A stretch of DNA of 64,000 bases from Taklimakanibacter lacteus (GTDB taxonomy: Bacteria > Pseudomonadota > Alphaproteobacteria > Rhizobiales > Aestuariivirgaceae), in NCBI GenBank assembly GCA_003576695.1, contig QOZQ01000002.1:186001-250000 (forward strand), given 5' to 3'. A program made the position numbers and the translations under genes. Below the pieces are notes generated by a model. The model made no database searches. It worked only from the letters and a program-made list of their open reading frames with translations, and was not told the origin of the DNA. Positions 46,395 through 54,959 of the stretch are shown here, piece after piece. Within the stretch, counting starts at the first letter, position 1; every line of letters begins with the position of its first letter.

Positions 46395-47195
46395 ATGCCG
46401 TTTGAGTTCTTTGGGCCCAAGAAGAAGCCCGTCATTGCCATGGCCCATATCGGGGCTCTGCCGGGCGCGCCGCTCTACGACGCGAAAGCGGGCGTGGCCA
46501 GGCTGATCGAAGACGTGCTGAAGGATGTCGAGAAGCTGCAGGCCGGCGGTGTCGATGCCATCATGTTCGGCAATGAGAATGATCGTCCCTATGTCTTCTC
46601 GGCCCCTCTCGAAGGCATTGCGGCGATGACGGCGGTGGTCCAGGCGGTGAAGCCGGCGCTCAAGGTGCCGTTCGGCGTCAATTACCTGTGGGATCCGAAA
46701 GCCAGCGTTGCGATCGCGGCGGCGACCGGCGCCAAATTCGTGCGCGAGATATTCACCGGCGTCTTCGCCTCCGACATGGGTATCTGGGAGCCCGATTGCG
46801 CCGGCGCGGCGCGGCTTCGGACCAATCTCGGCTGTGCCGGCGTGAAGCTGCTCTTCAACATCAATGCCGAATTTGCCCATTCGCTCGACCAGCGTCCGAT
46901 CGAATTGCGCGCCAAGAGCGCCGTCTTCTCCTCGCTCGCCGATGCGATCCTGGTTTCGGGCCCGCTCACCGGTGAGCCCGCGGCGCAGTCCGACCTGCGC
47001 AAGGTCAAGGATGCGGTGAAGTCGGTGCCGGTCTTCGCCAATACCGGCGTCAATCTCGACAATGTCGCCGATGTTCTCTCCGTCGCCGACGGCATCGTCA
47101 TCGGCACGCATTTCAAGGTCGACGGCAATACCTGGAACGCCGTCGATGCCGCCCGCGTCAAGCGGTTCATGGACAAGGTCGGGACCTTGCGCTGA
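46395..47195 (+). CDS. BtpA/SgcQ-family protein
   Basis: A 266-residue TIM-barrel protein of the BtpA/SgcQ family. Recognisable are VIAMAHIGALPGAPLY near the start, GGVDAIMFGNENDRPY, LGCAGVKLLFNINAEF and GIVIGTHFKVDGNTWN. Cyanobacterial BtpA affects photosystem I stability, but E. coli SgcQ lies in a sugar operon and this context is likewise sugar-like. The enzymatic reaction is not known to me. A 24-base gap follows the deoR-type gene and 11 bases precede the kinase gene. Confidence 0.85.
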   Translation: MPFEFFGPKKKPVIAMAHIGALPGAPLYDAKAGVARLIEDVLKDVEKLQAGGVDAIMFGNENDRPYVFSAPLEGIAAMTAVVQAVKPALKVPFGVNYLWDPKASVAIAAATGAKFVREIFTGVFASDMGIWEPDCAGAARLRTNLGCAGVKLLFNINAEFAHSLDQRPIELRAKSAVFSSLADAILVSGPLTGEPAAQSDLRKVKDAVKSVPVFANTGVNLDNVADVLSVADGIVIGTHFKVDGNTWNAVDAARVKRFMDKVGTLR

Positions 47196-47206
47196 CGAGC
47201 CCGCTC

Positions 47207-48718
47207 ATGAGCTATGTCATCGGTTTCGATATCGGCACGACATCGACGATCGGCATTCTGATCGGCCTGCCTGACCGCATCCTTCACATCGCCACGCGCC
47301 CGGTGACGCTGACCGCCAAACATCCGGGCTGGGCCGAGGAGGATCCCGGGCAATGGTGGTCGAATGTCGGCGAGATCGCGCGCGAGCTCTTGGCGGTCGG
47401 CGGCATCAAGGCATCCGACGTGAAGGCGGTGGGCGTCACCGGCATGCTGCCGGCTGTGCTGCTGCTCGATGCCGACGGCAAGCTTCTGCGGCCCAGCATC
47501 CAGCAGAGCGATGCGCGCTGCGCCGCCGAGGTCGAGGACTTGCGTCGCAAGGTGGATGAGACGGAATTCACGCGCAAGACCGGCAACGGCGTCAACCAGC
47601 AGCTCGTCATCGCCAAGCTGCTGTGGATCAGGAAGCATGAGCCGGAAATTTTCGCGAAAATAGCGACCGTCTTCGGCTCCTATGACTATATCAACTGGCG
47701 GCTCACCGGCGAACGCGCGGTCGAGCAGAACTGGGCGCTGGAAGGCGGCTTCGTCAATCTCGAGACCCATGCGATCGATGATGAGCTGGTGAAGCTTTCG
47801 GACCTTCCCCGCAAGGCGCTGCCGCGCAAGACCGTCTCGCATGAGCTCCTGGGCCACATCACCGAAATCGCGGCCGGGGATACGGGTCTCGCCCAGGGGA
47901 CGCCGGTCATTGCCGGGGCCGCCGATCATATAGCCTCGGCACTTGCCGCCGGCATCGCGCGCCAGGGCGAAGTGCTGCTCAAATTCGGCGGCTCTGTCGA
48001 TGTGCTGATCGCCACCGATCGGGTGGCGCCCGATCCCCGCATGTATCTCGACTATCATCTGGTGCCCGGCCTCTATGTGCCCAATGGCTGCATGGCGACC
48101 GGAGGCTCCGGTCTCAACTGGTTTGCTGCGAGCTTCGCCGAGGGCGAGCGCGGCAAGGCGGAAGCGGCCGGCATGAGCGTGCATCAATGGCTCGACAGGC
48201 TGGCGGCCGGCATCCCGGCGGGTGCCGAAGGCGTGCAGATCCTTCCCTATTTCCTGGGCGAGAAGACACCGGTCCATGATGCCGATGTCAGGGGGGCCAT
48301 CCTCGGTTTGAGTCTTGCCCATGGCCCCGCCCATCTGTGGCGCGCTCTGCTTGAAGCCTATGCCTATGGCATCGCCCATCATATCGAGGTGCTCAACGAC
48401 ATGGGCCATGCGACGGAGACCTATGTCGCTTCCGATGGCGGATCGAAGAGCGCGGTATGGATGCAGATCGTCGCCGATGTGCTGCAGAAACCGGTGCAGC
48501 GCCTCGCGGGCCATCCGGGCTCGTGCCTCGGCGCCGCCTGGACGGCGGCGATGGGCCTGGGGCTGGCCCATGACTGGTCGGCCATCTCGCGCTTCGTCAG
48601 CTTCGCCGATCGTCTCGAGCCCAACCCGGCTCACGCAGCCGTCTATGCCAAGGGCTATGCGTCCTTCCGGCGGCTCTATCAGCCGATCGCCGCACTTGAA
48701 ATCAGGGAAACATCATGA
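47207..48718 (+). CDS. FGGY-family carbohydrate kinase (xylulokinase-like)
   Basis: A 503-residue sugar kinase. The N-terminal ATP/phosphate site is GFDIGTTSTIGIL; then HPGWAEEDPGQWW, GVTGMLPAVLLLD, YDYINWRLTGE, AGAADHIASALAAG and the C-terminal SDGGSKSAVWMQI. It differs clearly from the FGGY kinase at 13366, so the two modules treat different substrates. The stop overlaps the HAD gene start by four bases. Confidence 0.9.
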   Translation: MSYVIGFDIGTTSTIGILIGLPDRILHIATRPVTLTAKHPGWAEEDPGQWWSNVGEIARELLAVGGIKASDVKAVGVTGMLPAVLLLDADGKLLRPSIQQSDARCAAEVEDLRRKVDETEFTRKTGNGVNQQLVIAKLLWIRKHEPEIFAKIATVFGSYDYINWRLTGERAVEQNWALEGGFVNLETHAIDDELVKLSDLPRKALPRKTVSHELLGHITEIAAGDTGLAQGTPVIAGAADHIASALAAGIARQGEVLLKFGGSVDVLIATDRVAPDPRMYLDYHLVPGLYVPNGCMATGGSGLNWFAASFAEGERGKAEAAGMSVHQWLDRLAAGIPAGAEGVQILPYFLGEKTPVHDADVRGAILGLSLAHGPAHLWRALLEAYAYGIAHHIEVLNDMGHATETYVASDGGSKSAVWMQIVADVLQKPVQRLAGHPGSCLGAAWTAAMGLGLAHDWSAISRFVSFADRLEPNPAHAAVYAKGYASFRRLYQPIAALEIRETS

Positions 48719-49395
48719 CCATTCGCGCCATTGCCTGGGATGTCGATGGCACGCTGGTCGACAGCGAGCCTCTGCATCATGACGCTCTCTTCGCCGCCTG
48801 CGGCAAATGGGGCGTAGACATCTCCGACATCTCCGATGATGAGTTTCGCGGCGTCCATATGGGCGATGTGTGGCGGGCGCTCGCCCCGCGCATGCCGGCA
48901 TCGGCGCGCGAGGCTGACTGGGTGCAGGCCAATGACGACTACTATGTGAAGCATCGCAATCTCCTGGTGCCGATGCCACGCGCGGTCGAGACGGTCAGGC
49001 AGCTCGCCCAGGCCGGCATTGCCCAGATCTGCGTCTCCAATGCCAGCCGCCTGATTCTCGATGCCAATATCGATGCGCTGGGCCTGCAGGATGTGATCGA
49101 ATTCTCGATCAGTATCGATGACGTCGGCCATGGCAAACCGCATCCCGAACCCTATGCCACGGGCTGCACGCGCTTTGGCCTCAAGCCGCATGAGGTCGCC
49201 GCCATCGAGGACAGTGCCACCGGCAGGCGCTCGGCCCGGGCCGCCGGCCTCCTGGTGATCGCTTACGATCATCTGAACGAAGGGGTGACCGATGCGGATC
49301 ACGCGATCCGCGACCTGGCCTTGCTGCCGGGCTTGATCAGGGCGCACCCAGCTGCAAGCATAGGTGTGGAACTCGAGGGAACAGGCGGAGCCTGA
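48715..49395 (+). CDS. HAD-superfamily phosphatase, subfamily IA
   Basis: A 226-residue hydrolase like phosphoglycolate phosphatase or beta-phosphoglucomutase. The nucleophile motif is WDVDGTLVDSEPL (Asp9, Asp11), motif II is CVSNASR, motif III GKPHPEPY and motif IV IEDSATG. Kinase plus phosphatase in one operon suggests the kinase product is rearranged or cleaved before dephosphorylation, or that the HAD enzyme clears a side product. Confidence 0.87.
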   Translation: MTIRAIAWDVDGTLVDSEPLHHDALFAACGKWGVDISDISDDEFRGVHMGDVWRALAPRMPASAREADWVQANDDYYVKHRNLLVPMPRAVETVRQLAQAGIAQICVSNASRLILDANIDALGLQDVIEFSISIDDVGHGKPHPEPYATGCTRFGLKPHEVAAIEDSATGRRSARAAGLLVIAYDHLNEGVTDADHAIRDLALLPGLIRAHPAASIGVELEGTGGA

Positions 49396-49397
49396 CG

Positions 49398-49721
49398 ATG
49401 GTCTACAAGATCGATGCCGAGCGTGACCGGCAATATATCGAGGAATTCCGGGCGCAGCCCATTGGCGCTCACAGCCCGGGCCTGCAGCGCCTGCTCAACA
49501 TCATGCGCAACGACACGACGGGCTATCAGATCGTGCTGATCTGCCGCAAGCCTTTCGCCGAATGGGTCCTCGGCACCATGCCGCCCAACCGGCTCGATGG
49601 CCCGATCGTCGTCGAGGACGAGCCGGTATTCACCAGCCGCGAGGAGGCGGAGTGGGAAGTCTTCCGCCGCCGCTGGCGCCGCTATACCGGCGAGGACATC
49701 AACTTGCCGTATCGCGATTGA
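49398..49721 (+). CDS. Small subunit-like protein of an N,N-dimethylformamidase-type enzyme
   Basis: A 107-residue protein without signal peptide. It contains YQIVLICRKPFAEWVLG, PIVVEDEPVFTSREEAEW and EVFRRRWRRYTGED. Its size and its position 18 bases before a DMFase-like large subunit fit the light chain of N,N-dimethylformamidase, which is about 130 residues in the characterised enzymes. I base the call chiefly on context, so treat it as probable. It starts two bases after the HAD stop. Confidence 0.6.
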   Translation: MVYKIDAERDRQYIEEFRAQPIGAHSPGLQRLLNIMRNDTTGYQIVLICRKPFAEWVLGTMPPNRLDGPIVVEDEPVFTSREEAEWEVFRRRWRRYTGEDINLPYRD

Positions 49722-49739
49722 CGGGGAAACGGGAACGCC

Positions 49740-52010
49740 ATGCTTAAGATCGTCGGATATCCGGACCGCTATAGTGTAGCACCTGGCGAGAAGATCGCTT
49801 TCAAGATATCGCTCGAAGAGGGCAGCCATTTCGACGCGCGGTTGGTCCGGGTCGTCCATGGCGATTGCAATCCGGAGGGGCCGGGGCTGAAATTCCGGCA
49901 TGTGAAGACATCGGCCGATGGCCGCCACAAGGGCCGGCCGCAACGCGTCGATGCCGGCTCCTATATGGTGGTCGAGGACTTCCCGGCGCTGACATCGGGG
50001 CCTTTCACCTTCTGCGCGATGATCTGGCCGACATTGCCGACGCGTTCGGATCAGACTTTGCTGGCGCAATGGGATGGCGCGGCGCAAAGCGGTTTCCGCA
50101 TCGCGATGACCGATGGCGGAGAGCTTTCGGTCACGCTCGCCGATGGATCCGGCGGGACGGCGGAGCTCAAGAGCGGCAGGCCGATGCTCGAGCGGCAATG
50201 GTATGCGGTCGCCGTCTCGATCGATCCCGCGACCGGCATGGTGACGCTCGACCAGCGCCCGCTCCAGCCCTATGCGCAGATTGCCGACCGCGCCCATGCG
50301 AGCGCCAGGCTTGCGGTCCTGCCGAAGGCCGTGACGGCGCCGCTCTTCATGGCGGGCTGCCCCGAGAAGGACGGCACGGTTGGCCGTCACTTCGACGGCA
50401 AGATCGACGATCCGCTGCTCTTGAGAGGCGCGCATGCGGCCGACCGGCACGATCTCTATCTGCGCCCCGTCATCGATCCCGCACTCCTTCCCGACATCAT
50501 CGCAAGATGGGACTTCTCGCAGGGCATCCGCACCACGCGCACCATCGATATCGGCCCGTCGCAATATCCCGGCCGCATCGTGCATCTGCCGGCGCGCGGC
50601 ATGAAGGGCTGGAACTGGACCGGCGAGGAAATGAGCTGGATGCGAAAGCCTGAGCACTATGGCGCCATCCATTTCCACAGCGACGATGTCTATGACGCCG
50701 GCTGGGAGACATCGGTGGAGCTCACCATACCCGTCGATCTCAAGAGCGGGCCTTACGCGCTGCATGTGAAATGCGGCGAGAATGACCGCGAGGCGACGCG
50801 CGAGGAATATATCGCCTTCTTCGTGCGCCCGCCGCGCCGCCACAAGGATCGCCGGGAGCGGCCCAAGGTGCTGGTGCTCGCCTCGACCGCTTCCTATATC
50901 GCCTATGCCAATCATGGCGAGCACATCACGGCGAGGGGCGCCGAGCGCCAGATGGGGCGCCTCCTGACATTCGGTCATACCGATCTCTATATGTATGACC
51001 ATCCCGAGCTCGGCGGCTCGCTCTATGACCGCCACGCCGATGGGTCCGGCGTATGTTACTCCTCCAGGCTCAGGCCCAATCTCAATTTCTCGCCGCAATA
51101 TCATTCCTGGCTCGGCGGCCATGGCTCGGCGCTCTATCAGTACAATGCCGATACGCATCTCTATGACTGGCTCGATCACAAGGGCGTCGATTACGATCTC
51201 ATCACCGATGAGGACCTTCACACCGACGGCTATGAGCTTCTGCGCGACTATCGCGTGGTGGTGACCGGCACCCATCCCGAATATCATTCGACGCCGATGT
51301 GGGATGCGATGAAGGCGTGGATCGATCGCGGCGGCCGCCTCATGTATATGGGCGGCAATGGCTGGTACTGGCGCATCGCCTATCATGACGAATTGCCGGG
51401 TGTCATCGAGGTCAGGCGTGCCGAGGATGGCATCCGCACCTGGGAGGCGGAGCCGGGCGAATATCATCACTCCTTCACCGGTGAGTATGGCGGCTTGTGG
51501 CGGCGCGTCGGCCGGGCCCCCAATGTCATCTGCGGCGTCGGCTTCATCGCCCAGGGCTTCGACATCTCCTCCTATTATCGACGTGGCCCCGATGCCGACA
51601 ATCCGCGCGCCAGCTTCATCTTCAAGGATGTGCCGGATGAGATCATCGGCGATTTCGGCCTGATCGGCGGCGGCGCGTCGGGCATCGAGCTCGACTGCAT
51701 CACCACCAATCTCGGCTCCCCGCCCAATATGCTGAGACTCGCGTCATCGGAGAACCACAATTCGATGATGATGCTGGTGAATGAGGAATTCACCGTCGTG
51801 CCGCCCAATCTGGGCGGCGATCAGAATGAAAGGGTCAGGGCCGATCTTTCCTTCGGGGAGACGCCCTCGGGCGGCGCCCTCTTCGCGACATCCTCGATCG
51901 CCTGGTGCGGATCGCTCTCCCACAACAACTATGACAACAATGTCTCGAAGATCTGCTGGAACGTGCTGCAACGCTTCGCCGATCCCGAGCCGTTCAAGGG
52001 CGCCTTCTAG
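49740..52010 (+). CDS. N,N-dimethylformamidase large subunit-like amidohydrolase
   Basis: A 756-residue cytoplasmic protein. Residues about 75-235 look like a LamG/concanavalin-type beta domain (FTFCAMIWPTLP, FDGKIDDPLLLRG); about 370-750 resemble the DMFA2 C-terminal catalytic domain. The known Paracoccus enzyme uses an iron held by two Tyr and one Glu. Here THPEYH gives His512 and Glu514 at the expected pair spacing, and Tyr389 (SYIAYAN) and Tyr440 (GVCYSSR) are candidate iron ligands. These assignments are by eye. The enzyme should hydrolyse an amide. Its TAG stop lies inside the inverted repeat of the element at 52007. Confidence 0.78.
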   Translation: MLKIVGYPDRYSVAPGEKIAFKISLEEGSHFDARLVRVVHGDCNPEGPGLKFRHVKTSADGRHKGRPQRVDAGSYMVVEDFPALTSGPFTFCAMIWPTLPTRSDQTLLAQWDGAAQSGFRIAMTDGGELSVTLADGSGGTAELKSGRPMLERQWYAVAVSIDPATGMVTLDQRPLQPYAQIADRAHASARLAVLPKAVTAPLFMAGCPEKDGTVGRHFDGKIDDPLLLRGAHAADRHDLYLRPVIDPALLPDIIARWDFSQGIRTTRTIDIGPSQYPGRIVHLPARGMKGWNWTGEEMSWMRKPEHYGAIHFHSDDVYDAGWETSVELTIPVDLKSGPYALHVKCGENDREATREEYIAFFVRPPRRHKDRRERPKVLVLASTASYIAYANHGEHITARGAERQMGRLLTFGHTDLYMYDHPELGGSLYDRHADGSGVCYSSRLRPNLNFSPQYHSWLGGHGSALYQYNADTHLYDWLDHKGVDYDLITDEDLHTDGYELLRDYRVVVTGTHPEYHSTPMWDAMKAWIDRGGRLMYMGGNGWYWRIAYHDELPGVIEVRRAEDGIRTWEAEPGEYHHSFTGEYGGLWRRVGRAPNVICGVGFIAQGFDISSYYRRGPDADNPRASFIFKDVPDEIIGDFGLIGGGASGIELDCITTNLGSPPNMLRLASSENHNSMMMLVNEEFTVVPPNLGGDQNERVRADLSFGETPSGGALFATSSIAWCGSLSHNNYDNNVSKICWNVLQRFADPEPFKGAF

Positions 52011-52148
52011 AGCATCGGATTATCCGAAAACCGCATGGCGCGTGATCAGGAAAAGTGTGCGCGGTTTTCCGTCCGATCACGCGCCAAATTTTTGGACTGG
52101 ATGGCCGCCTCTCGGGGCGGCCATGGACTTTTCGGTCCGATGCTCTAG
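52007..52148. repeat. 142-bp nested palindromic element (RIME/MITE-like)
   Basis: The ends are perfect 13-base inverted repeats, CTAGAGCATCGGA and TCCGATGCTCTAG. Inside are GGCGCGTGATC (52037) paired with GATCACGCGCC (52075), and ATGGCCGCC (52101) paired with GGCGGCCAT (52116), plus near-complementary CCGAAAACCGC and GCGGTTTTCCG. This matches the style of the short non-coding mosaic repeats of Rhizobiales. It carries no gene. Confidence 0.85.
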
Positions 52149-52163
52149 CGCCGAGCGCCGCTC

Positions 52164-52952
52164 ATGATCGGGCGCGTCGAGCTGGTTCGGCAGCTGCGGT
52201 CTCTCGGCGTCGCGGAAGGCGACATTCTGCTGGTTCACACCTCCTTCCGCACCGTAGGTCCCGTCGAAGGCGGGCCGCTCGGCCTGATCTCTGCTTTGCG
52301 TGGAGCGCTGGGACCGGCCGGCACATTGGTCATGCCCTCCTGGTCGGGCGAGGACGATGAGCCTTTCGATCCGTTGAATTCACCCTCGGCATCCGATCTC
52401 GGCGTCACCGCGCAGATGTTCTGGCGCCAGCCGGGCGTGTTGCGCAGCGATCATTTTCACGCCTTTGCCGCAGCGGGGCCTGCGGCCGAGGCGATCCTTG
52501 CCGATCCCTTGCCCTTGCCGCCGCATGGGCCTCTGAGCCCGGTCGGGCGCGTGCATGAGCGCGACGGAAAGATACTGCTTCTGGGCGTCGGCCATGACGG
52601 CAATACCACCTTGCATCTGGCCGAGCTGATGGCCGATGTTCCCTACCGGACGCCGGGCTATTGCACCGTGCTGCACGACGGCAGGAAGCAGCGCATCGAC
52701 TATGGCGAGAACAATCACTGCTGCCGGCGCTTCGCCCTCGCCGATGGTTGGTTGCGCGATGCCGGCCTGCAGGACGAGGGGCCGGTCGGTCAGGCGCCGT
52801 CGCGGCTGATGCGGGCGCACGACCTCGTGCGTCTGGCGCTGGCGCAGCTGGCGCGCGACCGCTTGCTGTTCCTGCATGGGCCGGAAGACCATTGCCACGA
52901 ATGCGACGAGGCGCGCGCGAGCATATCGGAGATCAGCCGCCCGGCCGATTGA
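52164..52952 (+). CDS. AAC(3)-family aminoglycoside N-acetyltransferase-like protein
   Basis: A 262-residue protein of the antibiotic acetyltransferase (AAC(3)/YokD) family, which uses acetyl-CoA. Typical are LVHTSFRTVGPVEGGPL, GTLVMPSWSGEDD, LLLGVGHDGNTTLHLAEL and the C-terminal HGPEDHCHECDEAR. The DGNTTLHLAE stretch is close to AAC(3)-IV as I recall it. No mobile gene accompanies it apart from the adjacent short palindromic element. Whether it acts on antibiotics or on a metabolite is open. The 3' end overlaps convergent hmuV by 20 bases. Confidence 0.82.
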   Translation: MIGRVELVRQLRSLGVAEGDILLVHTSFRTVGPVEGGPLGLISALRGALGPAGTLVMPSWSGEDDEPFDPLNSPSASDLGVTAQMFWRQPGVLRSDHFHAFAAAGPAAEAILADPLPLPPHGPLSPVGRVHERDGKILLLGVGHDGNTTLHLAELMADVPYRTPGYCTVLHDGRKQRIDYGENNHCCRRFALADGWLRDAGLQDEGPVGQAPSRLMRAHDLVRLALAQLARDRLLFLHGPEDHCHECDEARASISEISRPAD

Positions 52953-53724
52953 TCTGCGCGAAGGGCCGCCCCGATTCGCGCGCGATCTCGACCGGCATGT
53001 CGACGCCATAGACATCGAGGATCGCGGCGCGATCGAGGATGGTGGATGGCGGGCCTTCGCGGAGGATGCGCCCCTCCGCCATCATGACGAGGCGGTCGGC
53101 ATAGAGGGCGGCGAGATTGATGTCATGTAGGATCATGAGCGCGCCGCCGCCTTGCGCCACATGCCGGCTCACCGCTTCCAGCGTCTGCAGCTGGTGGTGG
53201 ATGTCGAGATTGGAGACCGGCTCGTCGAGCAGCAGGAAGGCCGACCCATCGGGCCTGCCGGCCCAGGCCTGGCACAGCACGCGGGCGAGATGCACGCGCT
53301 GCTGCTCGCCGCCCGACAGCTCTTGGTGCAGGCGGCCTTCGAAGCCCGAAAGACCGACGGCGTTGAGCGCGCGCGGCAGCAGCCTTGCCGCTTCCGCCCG
53401 ACCGATGCCGCCCTGCGCCGCGGCGAGACCGAGGCGCACCACTTCGAGCACCGTGAAGGGGAAGCTGAGCCCGGTCGATTGCGACAGCACAGCGCGGTCG
53501 CGCGCCAGGTCGCCGATTGCGATCTCGCCCAGGGGCTTGCCGTCGAAGCGGACCTCGCCCTTGTCCGGCGCGAGATCTCCCGTCAGGACCTTGAGCAAGG
53601 TGGATTTGCCGGCGCCATTGGGCCCGAGGATCACGACGAGCTCGCCGCGCCTCAGCTCTATGCTCACATCATCGAGCACGAGGCGCGGGCCGAGCCGCAG
53701 CGAGATATTGTCGGCAGCGATCAT
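52933..53724 (-). CDS. hmuV: Heme ABC transporter ATP-binding protein
   Basis: A 263-residue ATPase for heme import. Walker A GPNGAGKS (34-41), signature LSGGEQQRVHLARVL and Walker B FLLLDEPVSNLD are followed by the HmuV-type ILHDINLAALYADR. The family B repeat at 53745 separates it from hmuU, so it may be expressed at a different level from the permease. Confidence 0.92.
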   Translation of the reverse strand: MIAADNISLRLGPRLVLDDVSIELRRGELVVILGPNGAGKSTLLKVLTGDLAPDKGEVRFDGKPLGEIAIGDLARDRAVLSQSTGLSFPFTVLEVVRLGLAAAQGGIGRAEAARLLPRALNAVGLSGFEGRLHQELSGGEQQRVHLARVLCQAWAGRPDGSAFLLLDEPVSNLDIHHQLQTLEAVSRHVAQGGGALMILHDINLAALYADRLVMMAEGRILREGPPSTILDRAAILDVYGVDMPVEIARESGRPFAQINRPGG

Positions 53725-53744
53725 TTGACCGCCGCTCCCTCTCT

Positions 53745-53844
53745 GTCATCCCGGCGAAAGCCGGGATCCATTGAATAAGTGAAAGCCGGGCAGTCTTGTT
53801 CGTTCGGATGGAATTCAGGGGCTCCCGGCTTTCGCCGGGATGAC
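53745..53844. repeat. CGTCATCCCGG dyad repeat, family B copy 4
   Basis: Ends GTCATCCCGGCGAAAGCCGG and CCGGCTTTCGCCGGGATGAC flank about 55 bases of less conserved sequence. It occupies most of the 164-base gap between hmuU and hmuV. Confidence 0.88.
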
Positions 53845-53888
53845 GGAAAATGGATGGGCGGGAGATTTCGCATGACGTCTTTTGAGCC

Positions 53889-54959
53889 CTAGAGATCGAC
53901 CAGGTTGCGGTTGCGCAGGAGGATCCACAGAAAGAACGGCGCGCCCAGCATCGCGGTGACGATGCCGATCGGCAGTTCCGCCGGCGCCACGATGGTGCGG
54001 CTCACCATATCGGCGCCGGTGAGCAGCACCGCGCCGAGGAAGATCGAGGCCGGCAGGAGATAGCGGTGATCCGGCCCGATGGCGAGGCGCAGGAGATGCG
54101 GCACGACGATGCCGATGAAGCCGATCGAGCCTGAGACCGCCACCGCGGTGCCGGTGAGGAGCGCCACGGAAATGATGGCGATGCGCTTCAGGACCTGCAC
54201 GGGAATGCCGAGATGGCGCGCTTCCGCTTCGCCGAGCGCCAAAGCATTGAAGCCCGAGGCGACGCTTCCGCCGACAAGAAGGGCGAAAAGGATGAAAGGG
54301 GTGGTCGCGAATATCTTCGGCCAGCTGGCGCCGCCGAGGCTGCCCAGGCTCCAGAAGGTGAGCTCGCGCAGCTGCTGGTCGTTGCTCTTGAAGATGAGGA
54401 CGCCGCTTGCCGCCATCATCATGGCGGCGATAGCGATGCCGCCGAGCAGCATGGTGGCGACCGAAGTGCGTCCGCGCCGCGTGGCGATGAGATAGAGGGT
54501 GATCGTGGCGAGGAGGCCACCGACAAAGGCGCCGATCGGCAGCACATAGATGAGGGCGGCGGCGCCGAGCAGCGCTTCGCCGAGAACGATGGCCGCGATG
54601 GCGGCAAAGGTCGCTCCCGCCGAGACGCCGATGATCCCCGGATCAGCAAGCGGGTTGCGGAACAGGCCCTGCATCATGGCGCCGGCGAAAGCGAGCGCGC
54701 CGCCCACCAGTATCGCAAGGATGGTGCGCGGCAGCCTGACGCTCCACACGATGGCCTGGTCGCGCAGATCGGCATTTTCAGGCGCGAAGATCGCATCGAG
54801 CACCGTCGCTATGCTGAGCGGCACCGGTCCGGTCATGATCGAGACGAGCGCGGTCGCGGCCAGGAGGACGGCGAGCAGGATGAGCGCCAGTTTCGCCCTG
54901 GCGCTGCGGTCGCCCGCAAGGCGTGCCGGCGGGGCCGCATCGGATTCCATCGCCGTCAC
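53889..54959 (-). CDS. hmuU: Heme ABC transporter permease
   Basis: A 356-residue FecCD-type permease with about ten hydrophobic segments. Motifs include RLPRTILAILVGGALAFAGAMMQ, RNPLADPGIIGVSAGA and IGFIGIVVPHLLRL. GTG 54959 overlaps the hmuT stop (GTGA); ATG 54950 is an alternative. It forms the heme channel with HmuT and HmuV. Confidence 0.93.
   Translation of the reverse strand: MTAMESDAAPPARLAGDRSARAKLALILLAVLLAATALVSIMTGPVPLSIATVLDAIFAPENADLRDQAIVWSVRLPRTILAILVGGALAFAGAMMQGLFRNPLADPGIIGVSAGATFAAIAAIVLGEALLGAAALIYVLPIGAFVGGLLATITLYLIATRRGRTSVATMLLGGIAIAAMMMAASGVLIFKSNDQQLRELTFWSLGSLGGASWPKIFATTPFILFALLVGGSVASGFNALALGEAEARHLGIPVQVLKRIAIISVALLTGTAVAVSGSIGFIGIVVPHLLRLAIGPDHRYLLPASIFLGAVLLTGADMVSRTIVAPAELPIGIVTAMLGAPFFLWILLRNRNLVDL

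Noticed and set aside
46682-48634. Minus-strand open frame of about 650 codons
   Set aside because: Antisense to the BtpA-like and FGGY kinase genes; no domain signature.
49299-51470. Long minus-strand open frame of about 720 codons
   Set aside because: Antisense to the DMFase-like genes, which have recognisable domains and good operon spacing.
52007-52148. Insertion sequence
   Set aside because: It has terminal inverted repeats but only 142 bases and no transposase; I call it a MITE/RIME-like element.
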